Shown here one piece after another: positions 52,609-59,777 of a DNA stretch of 64,000 nucleotides. Position 1 is the first letter of the stretch, and every line of letters starts with the position of its first letter. The notes under the pieces are model-generated. The model was not told where the DNA came from. It did no database searches and was given only the letters and a program-made list of their open reading frames with translations. Made by a program: the position numbers and the translations under genes. Where the stretch lies: assembly GCF_003097515.1 (NCBI RefSeq), contig NZ_CP029188.1, forward strand, positions 4,599,001-4,663,000, in the 5' to 3' direction. This DNA comes from Streptomyces tirandamycinicus (GTDB taxonomy: Bacteria; Actinomycetota; Actinomycetes; Streptomycetales; Streptomycetaceae).

Positions 52609-53700
52609 TCAACCGTGCGACGAGGGGATTCCCGGGAGGGTGACCCGGATGCGGCAGCCGCGCGTCGATTCGGCCACTCCGATGCGGCCGCCGTGCAGCT
52701 CCACCGCCCAGCGGGCGATGGCCAGGCCCAGGCCGGTGCCCCCGTCGCTGCCCGGGCCGTGCTTCGACGGGGCGCTGCCCCGGTTGAACCGCTCGAAGAC
52801 CCGGTGCCACTCCGACTCGGGGATCCCGGGCCCCTCGTCCTGGACCTCCAGGTCCAGGGACTCGGCCAGGGCGCCCCGGCGGGCGCGAACCGTGACCCGG
52901 CCGTGCGGAGGGGAGTGCTTGACCGCGTTGTCGATCAGGTTCGCCACGACCTGGTGCAGCCGCTCCGCGTCCGCGTGCGCGGTCAGCTCGGGCGGCGACA
53001 CGTCCAGGTGCAGATGGACGTCCTTCCGGGTGTGGTTGCCGGAACCCGAGGGCAGCCGGCGCTGCCCGGCGGCGAGATTGGCCTCCTTCAGCACCCCGGA
53101 CAGATAGGGCCAGACCTCGAAGCGCCGGGCCTTGAGCGCGACGACCCCGTTGTCCAGCCGGGACAGGTCGAGCAACGTCTCGACCAGCCGGGACAGCCGC
53201 TCCGTCTGCTTCAGGGCGGTGCGCATCGTCTCGGGGTCGGCGGCCGAGACGCCGTCCACGACGTTCTCCAGCACCGCACGCAGGGCCGCGATGGGGGTGC
53301 GCAGCTCGTGCGAGACGTTGGCGACCAGCTCCTTGCGGTGCCGGTCCACGGCCTCCAGGTCGTCCGCCATGCGGTTGATCGTGGAGGCGAGGTCGCCGAG
53401 CTCGTCGCGGCGCCCGTCGCCGCGCACCCGGCGGCTGAAGTCGCCGTGGGAGATCGACTTCGCGACGGTGTTCATCTCGTCCAGCGGAGCGGTCAGCCCG
53501 TGCGCCACGAACTGGGTGATCAGCAGCGTGGTGATCATCGCGAAGACCGTGATGTAGCGCAGCTCCGCCCCGGTGCGGAAGGCGACCAGCGCCAGCCCGG
53601 TCGTGATCAGCACCGCCATGACCACCAGCGCACCGAGCTTGGTCTTGATCGAGATCTCCACCGCGCCCAGCCGGGAGCGGGGCCGGCTCCGCCGGGTCAT
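52609..53700 (-). CDS. Sensor histidine kinase of a two-component system
   Basis: A 363-residue kinase: two hydrophobic N-terminal segments (about 20-42 and 48-68), a HAMP domain (LTAPLDEMNTVAKSISHGDFSRRV), the H-box VSHELRTPIAALRAVLE and a complete ATPase domain (NLIDNAVKHSP, DEGPGIPESEW, GTGLGLAIARW). There is almost no extracellular loop, so it probably senses within the membrane or cytoplasm. Its ATG overlaps the regulator stop (ATGA). Confidence 0.93.
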   Translation of the reverse strand: MTRRSRPRSRLGAVEISIKTKLGALVVMAVLITTGLALVAFRTGAELRYITVFAMITTLLITQFVAHGLTAPLDEMNTVAKSISHGDFSRRVRGDGRRDELGDLASTINRMADDLEAVDRHRKELVANVSHELRTPIAALRAVLENVVDGVSAADPETMRTALKQTERLSRLVETLLDLSRLDNGVVALKARRFEVWPYLSGVLKEANLAAGQRRLPSGSGNHTRKDVHLHLDVSPPELTAHADAERLHQVVANLIDNAVKHSPPHGRVTVRARRGALAESLDLEVQDEGPGIPESEWHRVFERFNRGSAPSKHGPGSDGGTGLGLAIARWAVELHGGRIGVAESTRGCRIRVTLPGIPSSHG

Positions 53701-54440
53701 GGCGCCGGGGTCTCCAGGGCGTACCCGACGCCGTGGACCGTGCGGATCCGCTCGGCGCCGATCTTGCGCCGCAGCGCCTTGATGTGGCTGTCGACCGTGC
53801 GGGTGCCGGAGGCGTCCGCCCAGTCCCAGACCTCCGCGAGGAGCTGCTCGCGGGAGAGGACCGCGCGCGGCGTGTTGGCCAGGCAGACCAGCAGGTCGAA
53901 CTCGGTCGGTGTCAGGTGCACGTCCTCGTTCCTGACCCGTACGCGCCGCTGGGCGTGGTCGATCTCCAGCTCGCCGAGGCGCAGGATCCCGCTGCGCGGT
54001 GTCACCGCGGCCAGCGCGGCGCGCTCCACCCGGCGCAGCAGCACGTGCACCCGGGCGGCCAGCTCGCGCATCGAGAACGGCTTCGTCATGTAGTCGTCGG
54101 CGCCCACGCCGAGCCCGACCAGCATGTCGGTCTCGTCGTCACGCGCGGTGAGCATCAGTACCGGGACCGGGCGCTGCGCCTGGACCCGGCGGCACACCTC
54201 GAGACCGTCGAAGCCGGGCAGCATCACGTCGAGGACCATCAGGTCCGGCTGCCAGGCCTCGGCCGCGTCCACGGCCGACGGGCCGTCGGCCGCGGTCTGG
54301 ACCAGGAAGCCCTCGGCGCGCAGACGGGCCGAGATGGCGTCGACGATGGTGGTGTCGTCCTCGACGACCAGCACCCGGCGCTGGGCGCTTCCGGTCGGGT
54401 GCACCGCCGCGCCGTTGCTGCTGGTGTGTGTCTGCTCCAT
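53697..54440 (-). CDS. OmpR/PhoB-family response regulator
   Basis: A 247-residue regulator. The receiver domain (about 22-135) has the acidic pair VVEDD, phosphorylation site LMVLDVMLPGFDG and the conserved KPF loop. A winged-helix OmpR domain follows (LTPTEFDLLVCLANTPRAVLSREQLL, TVDSHIKALRRKI). The ATG at 54440 has a GGGGCGGGG site. Cognate partner of the overlapping downstream kinase; the regulon is unknown. Confidence 0.94.
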   Translation of the reverse strand: MEQTHTSSNGAAVHPTGSAQRRVLVVEDDTTIVDAISARLRAEGFLVQTAADGPSAVDAAEAWQPDLMVLDVMLPGFDGLEVCRRVQAQRPVPVLMLTARDDETDMLVGLGVGADDYMTKPFSMRELAARVHVLLRRVERAALAAVTPRSGILRLGELEIDHAQRRVRVRNEDVHLTPTEFDLLVCLANTPRAVLSREQLLAEVWDWADASGTRTVDSHIKALRRKIGAERIRTVHGVGYALETPAP

Positions 54441-54523
54441 CGCCCCGCCCCTGTCGCGCACTGCGAGCTGCGTGTAGATCGGTGTGTCAGGTAGGCAGCG
54501 TAAAGGCACCGAGCAGGTCCCGG

Positions 54524-55219
54524 CTACGCAGGGCGAACTGCCAGGTGGACCACGTCGGGTACGCCTCGGGCAACCACGACCTCTTCGGTTCTTACCCCGC
54601 TGAATCCGGCATTCCGCAACGTCTGCTCGAATGTCCGGGAGGGCTGTGCCGACCAGACGGCGAGCACCCCGCCGGGGTTCAGGCACCGCGCGCAGGCCCT
54701 CAGTCCGTCCGGTGCGTAGAGGCCGCCGTTGCCCTCGGTGACGGTCCAGTCGGGGCCGTTGTCGATGTCGACGCAGAGCGCGTCGTACGTGTCCGAGGTG
54801 CTGTGGAGATGCGCCACCAGGTCCGTGTGCAGGACGGTGGTGCGCGGATCGGCGAGTGCCGCGGCGGAGAGGTGCCTCAACGGGCCCGTGGTGTGCCAGT
54901 CGATGATCGCCTGCTCCCGTTCGGCGACGGCGATCCGGGACCAGCCGGGTTCGGCGGCCGCGCGGGCCAGGGAGAAGCCGACTCCCAGCCCGCCGATCAG
55001 CACGGACGGGTCCGGGCGGCCGGCGAGGGCCGCGTACGCGGCGTCCATGAGCAGCCGCTCCGAGCGGCCGTCCGATGTGTCCATCAGGAAGCAGCCGTTG
55101 GCGATGATCTCGTGGATCTCCCCGTCGGGGCCGCGGCGTTCGCGCAGGACCACCTCGCCGTACGGTCCTTCCCGCCGGTCGAGGGTCCGGGGGCCGGTGG
55201 CGTGGCTGAGGGGGTCCAT
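54524..55219 (-). CDS. Spermidine synthase-like (spermine/spermidine synthase fold) protein
   Basis: A 231-residue protein with the class I methyltransferase-like fold of polyamine synthases: VLIGGLGVGFSLARAAAE is the nucleotide/SAM loop and DALCVDIDNGPDWTV the acidic region. Such stand-alone actinobacterial homologues lack parts of the aminopropyl-acceptor site, so true spermidine synthase activity is doubtful. The ATG at 55219 has GAGGG directly upstream and a TAATCT eight bases upstream. It precedes the two-component genes on the same strand with an 83-bp gap. Confidence 0.82.
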   Translation of the reverse strand: MDPLSHATGPRTLDRREGPYGEVVLRERRGPDGEIHEIIANGCFLMDTSDGRSERLLMDAAYAALAGRPDPSVLIGGLGVGFSLARAAAEPGWSRIAVAEREQAIIDWHTTGPLRHLSAAALADPRTTVLHTDLVAHLHSTSDTYDALCVDIDNGPDWTVTEGNGGLYAPDGLRACARCLNPGGVLAVWSAQPSRTFEQTLRNAGFSGVRTEEVVVARGVPDVVHLAVRPA

Positions 55220-55240
55220 GGACCCTCAGATTACGGGCTG

Positions 55241-55335
55241 TTGCGCGGCCCCGGCGGTGTTCCGGGGTCCGGTCGGTGTTGCGCGGCCCCGGCGGTGTTC
55301 CGCGGTCCGGTCGGTGTTGCGCGGCCCCGGCGGTG
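55241..55335. repeat. 38-bp tandem repeat, 2.5 copies
   Basis: Units 55241-55278 and 55279-55316 differ at one base; the first 19 bases recur at 55317-55335. The unit begins TTGCGCGGCCCCGGCGGTG. The near-identity points to recent duplication. Confidence 0.95.
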
Positions 55336-55520
55336 GGCGCGCGGCGCCACGGGGGAGAGTCGTCGCCGTGCCGCCGGAGAACCGGGCCGCAGACCCCGGC
55401 CGGAGAGCCCTGCCGGAGAACCGGCCGCAGGCCCGGCCGGAGACCCTGGCCGGGGAGCCGGCCCCGCTGACCGTGGCCTCGGCGTGGACCCGTGGTCGTG
55501 GCGTGGCACCGCGGCCTCGC

Positions 55521-55580
55521 CGGTGTGACCGGGGTCCCGCCGGTGTGACCGAGGTCTCGCCGGTGTGGCCGAGGCCGTCC
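55521..55580. repeat. 20-bp tandem repeat, three copies
   Basis: CGGTGTGACCGGGGTCCCGC-like units at 55521-55540, 55541-55560 and 55561-55580, with a few differences each. Confidence 0.9.
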
Positions 55581-55690
55581 ACGTGGTCGATGAACCCGCC
55601 GCCCGGCCGGTGCACCTGTCGTCGCGGACGTGACGAGGGGGATCGCTCACAGCGAACACCACCCCGGGAACATCGGGGACACCCTTTGCA

Positions 55691-55709
55691 TTGAGTCGAT
55701 GTAACTCAA
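55691..55709 (+). promoter_or_regulatory. HAIR element (HspR-binding inverted repeat) upstream of lon
   Basis: TTGAGT, seven bases, ACTCAA (55691-55696 and 55704-55709) matches the HspR consensus CTTGAGT-N7-ACTCAAG in all but the outermost bases. It lies 22 bp upstream of the lon ATG. HspR control of lon is known in Streptomyces, so lon should be induced by heat shock together with dnaK and clpB. Confidence 0.88.
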
Positions 55710-55731
55710 CTTGACTGCCGAAGGGGAGATC

Positions 55732-58134
55732 ATGGCTTCGACGCCCACACCGCTCACCCTGCCTGTGCTTCCGCTCGACGACGAGGTCGTGCTGCCCGGA
55801 ATGGTGGTGCCGCTCGACCTGTCCGACAACGACGTACGGGCCGCGGTGGAAGCCGCCCAGGCAGCAGCACGAGCGGAGCCCGGGAAGCCGCGGGTGCTGC
55901 TCGTCCCCCGGATCGACGGCACCTACGCCGCGACCGGTGTGCTCGGCACCGTCGAGCAGGTCGGGCGGCTCTCCGACGGAGACCCCGGCGCCCTCATCCG
56001 CGGTCACAGCCGGGTACGCGTCGGCGCCGGTACGACCGGTCCCGGCGCCGCCCTCTGGATCCACGGCACCCTCATCGACGAGGCCCTGCCCGACCCGCTG
56101 CCCGGTTCGGTCACGGAACTCGTCAAGGAGTACAAGGCCCTCGCCACCAGCTGGCTGCGCAAGCGCGGGGCGTGGCAGGTCGTGGACCGCGTCCAGCAGA
56201 TCGACGACGTGGCGGCGCTCGCCGACAACGCCGGCTACTCGCCCTTCCTGTCCACCGCGCAGAAGGTCGAGCTGCTGGAGACCAGCGACCCGGCCGCCCG
56301 GCTCAGGCTCGCCACCGAACAGCTCCGCGAGCACCTCGCCGAACAGGACGTGGCCGAGTCGATCGCCAAGGACGTCCAGGAGGGCGTCGACAAGCAGCAG
56401 CGCGAGTTCCTGCTGCGCCGCCAGCTCGACGCGGTCCGCAAGGAACTGCGCGAGCTCCACGGCGAGTCCGACGGAGAGGAGTCCGACGACTACCGCGCCC
56501 GGGTCGAGTCCGCCGACCTCCCGGAGAAGGTCCGCGAGGCCGCGCTCAAGGAGGTCGACAAGCTGGAGCGCGCCGGCGACCAAAACCCCGAGGGCTCCTG
56601 GATCCGCACCTGGCTCGACACCGTCCTCGAACTGCCCTGGAACGAACGCACCGAGGACGCCTACGACATCCGCGGGGCCAAGGCCGTCCTGGACGCCGAG
56701 CACGCGGGCCTGGACGACGTGAAGGAACGGATCACCGAGTACCTCGCGGTCCGCAAGCGGCGTTCCGACCGGGGCCTCGGCGTGGTCGGCGGCCGCCGCG
56801 GCGGCGCGGTCCTCGCCCTCGTCGGCCCGCCCGGTGTCGGCAAGACCTCGCTCGGCGAGTCCGTCGCGCACGCGATGGGGCGCAGGTTCGTCCGTGTCGC
56901 GCTGGGCGGCGTCCGGGACGAGGCGGAGATCCGCGGTCACCGGCGGACCTACGTCGGCGCGCTGCCCGGCCGGATCGTCCGCGCCGTCAAGGAGGCCGGG
57001 ACCATGAACCCGGTGGTCCTCCTCGACGAGATCGACAAGGTGGGCTCCGACTTCCGGGGCGACCCCGCGGCGGCGCTGCTCGAAGTCCTGGACCCGGCCC
57101 AGAACCACACGTTCCGCGACCACTACCTGGAGGTCGAGCTCGATCTGTCGGACGTGGTCTTCCTGGCGACGGCCAACGTCCTGGAAGCCATTCCGGAGGC
57201 GCTGCTCGACCGCATGGAACTGGTCAGGCTCGACGGCTACACCGAGGACGAGAAGGTCGTCATCGCCCGGGACCACCTGCTCCCGCGCCAGCTGGAGCGG
57301 GCCGGTCTGGAGCCGGGCGAGGTGACCCTCGAGGAGTCCGCGCTGCGCAGGCTGGCGGGCGAGTACACCCGGGAGGCGGGCGTGCGGAACCTGGAGCGCG
57401 CGATCGCCAGACTGCTCCGCAAGGTCGCGGCCCAGCACGAACTGGGCCGGCGGGAGCTGCCGTTCACCGTCGGCGACGGCGACCTGCGCGCGCTGATCGG
57501 CCGGCCGCACCATGTGCCCGAGTCCGCCCAGGACCCGGCGGAGCGCCGTACCGCGGTGCCGGGCGTGGCGACGGGGCTCGCGGTCACCGGCGCCGGGGGC
57601 GACGTCCTCTACGTCGAGGCGTCGCTGGCCGACCCGGAGACCGGTGCCTCCGGACTGACCCTCACCGGTCAGCTCGGCGACGTGATGAAGGAGTCCGCAC
57701 AGATCGCACTGAGCTTCCTCCGCTCGCACGGCGCGGAACTGGAGCTGCCCGTCGGCGATCTGAAGGACCGCGGCGTGCACATCCACTTCCCGGCGGGCGC
57801 GGTCCCGAAGGACGGGCCGAGCGCGGGCATCACGATGACGACCGCGCTGGCGTCGCTGCTCTCGGGCCGGCAGGCCCGCACGGACGTGGCGATGACCGGT
57901 GAGGTGTCGCTGACCGGGCGGGTGCTGCCCATCGGCGGTGTGAAGCAGAAGCTGCTCGCCGCGCACCGCGCCGGGATCACCACGGTCGTGATCCCCAAGC
58001 GGAACGAGGCCGATCTGGACGACGTCCCGGCCGAGGTGCTGGAGAAGCTGGAGGTGCACCCCGTGACGGACGTCCGCCAGGTCCTGCGGATCGCGCTGTC
58101 CCCGGCCGAGGTGACGGTGCCGGCCGCGGCCTGA
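55732..58134 (+). CDS. lon: ATP-dependent protease Lon
   Basis: An 800-residue cytoplasmic protease that degrades damaged and regulatory proteins. The N-terminal substrate domain and coiled coil are followed by the AAA+ module (Walker A GPPGVGKTSLG near 365, VVLLDEIDKVG) and the protease domain, with catalytic Ser697 in PKDGPSAG and Lys740 in GGVKQKLLAAH. The ATG at 55732 follows AAGGGGAG. It is probably monocistronic, under the HspR-type element immediately upstream. Confidence 0.96.
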   Translation: MASTPTPLTLPVLPLDDEVVLPGMVVPLDLSDNDVRAAVEAAQAAARAEPGKPRVLLVPRIDGTYAATGVLGTVEQVGRLSDGDPGALIRGHSRVRVGAGTTGPGAALWIHGTLIDEALPDPLPGSVTELVKEYKALATSWLRKRGAWQVVDRVQQIDDVAALADNAGYSPFLSTAQKVELLETSDPAARLRLATEQLREHLAEQDVAESIAKDVQEGVDKQQREFLLRRQLDAVRKELRELHGESDGEESDDYRARVESADLPEKVREAALKEVDKLERAGDQNPEGSWIRTWLDTVLELPWNERTEDAYDIRGAKAVLDAEHAGLDDVKERITEYLAVRKRRSDRGLGVVGGRRGGAVLALVGPPGVGKTSLGESVAHAMGRRFVRVALGGVRDEAEIRGHRRTYVGALPGRIVRAVKEAGTMNPVVLLDEIDKVGSDFRGDPAAALLEVLDPAQNHTFRDHYLEVELDLSDVVFLATANVLEAIPEALLDRMELVRLDGYTEDEKVVIARDHLLPRQLERAGLEPGEVTLEESALRRLAGEYTREAGVRNLERAIARLLRKVAAQHELGRRELPFTVGDGDLRALIGRPHHVPESAQDPAERRTAVPGVATGLAVTGAGGDVLYVEASLADPETGASGLTLTGQLGDVMKESAQIALSFLRSHGAELELPVGDLKDRGVHIHFPAGAVPKDGPSAGITMTTALASLLSGRQARTDVAMTGEVSLTGRVLPIGGVKQKLLAAHRAGITTVVIPKRNEADLDDVPAEVLEKLEVHPVTDVRQVLRIALSPAEVTVPAAA

Positions 58135-58598
58135 GCCGCGGGATACCTGCCGCCTTCCCCACGGTCGCCGTCGCCGTATGCCACCCCGTTCCGGCGGGGC
58201 GGTGTACGGCGACTGGCGTTCCCGGCGCCGCGTGGACGGCTGCCGTACCCCGGCCCGGCGTGGACGGCGCGACTGCCGCTCCCCGTGCCGCGTGGACGGC
58301 GACCGCCCTTCCCGGCCCCGCGCGAACGGCGGCTGCTGTTCCCGCCGTGTCCCCACTCCCGTGCCCCCGCTGCCGCGTCCCTCCGCTCCCGTGCCCCCGC
58401 TCCCGCCGTGTCCCCGCCCTCGCGTACCCGCGCGCCGTCGCGACCGCTCGCGGAGGCGGGCCCCCGGCCACCGGGGACGCACCTCTCACCCCCGCCGGAG
58501 CAGCGCCGCCGGGACGCGGGACCTCAGCCGGCGCTGCTCCGGCGGGAGCCTGCGCCGGGATTCCCCTCCCGCCACCGGGGAGAGGAGGACGTGAGACG
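58135..58598. other. 464-bp gap between convergent lon and HTH regulator genes
   Basis: No gene is supported. The left part contains related segments around GCGTGGACGGC and CTCCCGTGCCCCCGCT, degenerate direct repeats; the right part holds a large hairpin. Confidence 0.55.
58491..58546. terminator. Terminator-like hairpin with long loop
   Basis: Arms 58491-58508 and 58529-58546 pair perfectly over 18 bp (CCCGCCGGAGCAGCGCCG), enclosing a 20-nt loop. It lies between convergent genes and probably serves the regulator gene, lon or both. Confidence 0.75.
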
Positions 58599-59627
58599 TC
58601 AGTCGCCGTCGAGCCATCCCCGCAGGGTCGCCCGCGCCCCGGCCTGGAAGCGGGTCTCCGCGCCGAGCGACTCCAGCAGTCTGCTGATCCGCCGCCGCGC
58701 GGTGTGCACATGGACGCCCAGCCGGCGTGCGATCGCCTCGTCCTTGAGGCCGGCGGCCAGCAGGGCCAGCAGTTCCCTCTGCTCCGGGGGCAGCGCCCCG
58801 CCCGCGGGGGGCGGCTCCGCCGGCGGTCCGCCCACCGGGGCCGCCCGGTCCCACACCGTCTCGAAGAGCGGTACGAGCGCGTGGCGCAGCAGCGCGTCTC
58901 CGACCAGCAGCGCCGACGCCTTCGGGTCCGCCGCGTCGCCCGGGGGCAGCAGTGCGGTCCGCCGGTCGACGGCGATCAGCCGGGTCGGTACGGCCGGGGC
59001 GACCCGGGCCCGCAGCCCCCGCTCCACCAGCGCGTTGAGGGTCCGGATCCGCTCCGGGGCGGCGAGGCCGTCCCGGTCAAGGACGGTCCGTACGGTCACC
59101 CCGCGGTCCAGCAGTCCCTCGACGCCCGCCCCCGGCAGGCGGAAGGTCCCGTACCCCCGCCGGTCCCTGACGTACGGGGGGCGGTCCAGGACGACCACTT
59201 CGCGCTCCGCGGACGCGAGCAGGTCGTCGGCGCGCTCCTCGATCGCCCGCTGCCCCGTGATGACCTCGATGCCGCTTCCGGGAGCGGCCGGTGCTCCCGC
59301 CGTCAGCCGACCGGCGAGCTGATCGGCGGTCATCCGTAATCGCTCGAGTTCGGCTGATTTCATGTGCAGCTCGGCCTGGCGGCGATGGATGAGGCTGCGG
59401 ATCGCGGCGGCCGGTGCGGCCGGGCGCGGCAGCGTCCCGCTCCCGCGCGGCGGCAGTGCGAGACCGTGCTCCACGAGCCGGCCGAGCGCCGCGTCCACGT
59501 CGTCCCTCCGCAGCCGGAGGTGCCTGGCCAACTCCTCCGCGCCCTCGGCCCGTTCCTCCAGCAGGGCTTCGTACACGCGCTCCTCGGTGGCCCCCAGGCC
59601 GAGGTAGGGCAACTCCGCCTCGATCAT
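58599..59627 (-). CDS. HTH transcriptional regulator (TrmB/LuxR-type)
   Basis: A 342-residue regulator. An N-terminal TrmB-like winged helix (EERVYEALLEERAEGAEELARHLRLRRDDVDAALGRL) precedes a phospholipase-D-like central region (ADDLLASAEREVVVLD) and a C-terminal LuxR helix-turn-helix (LLAAGLKDEAIARRLGVHVHTARRRISRLLESL). The ATG at 59627 is chosen because the 17 upstream codons have A/T-rich third positions. It is divergent from a secreted protease gene, an arrangement seen repeatedly in Streptomyces, so the protease is its likely target. Confidence 0.87.
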   Translation of the reverse strand: MIEAELPYLGLGATEERVYEALLEERAEGAEELARHLRLRRDDVDAALGRLVEHGLALPPRGSGTLPRPAAPAAAIRSLIHRRQAELHMKSAELERLRMTADQLAGRLTAGAPAAPGSGIEVITGQRAIEERADDLLASAEREVVVLDRPPYVRDRRGYGTFRLPGAGVEGLLDRGVTVRTVLDRDGLAAPERIRTLNALVERGLRARVAPAVPTRLIAVDRRTALLPPGDAADPKASALLVGDALLRHALVPLFETVWDRAAPVGGPPAEPPPAGGALPPEQRELLALLAAGLKDEAIARRLGVHVHTARRRISRLLESLGAETRFQAGARATLRGWLDGD

Positions 59628-59777
59628 GCCGGGGATTCTCACTCCGGCTTCACAGAACACACAAGTGGGCATGTCCACTTCTCAACCCACCCGCCGCATT
59701 GCCCGGTTGAGGCCCCACGGGTTGCATGGCCATGACCACCTGAACCGGCTGACCAGCACGTGGGAGGGGTACGTACT

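Larger units (their letters stand above)
55220..55731. other. 512-bp gap upstream of lon with several repeat blocks
   Basis: No gene is supported. Two tandem repeat blocks (38 bp and 20 bp) and Gly/Pro/Arg-type spurious frames fill the left part. The last 60 bp have lower GC and hold the lon control region. Confidence 0.6.

Noticed and set aside
55226-55615. 129-codon minus-strand frame upstream of lon
   Set aside because: It is produced by translation through the 38-bp and 20-bp tandem repeats and lacks a start site.
59628-59678. Longer N-terminus for the TrmB/LuxR-type regulator
   Set aside because: The 17 extra codons have A/T-rich third positions and unrelated residues, unlike the rest of the gene.
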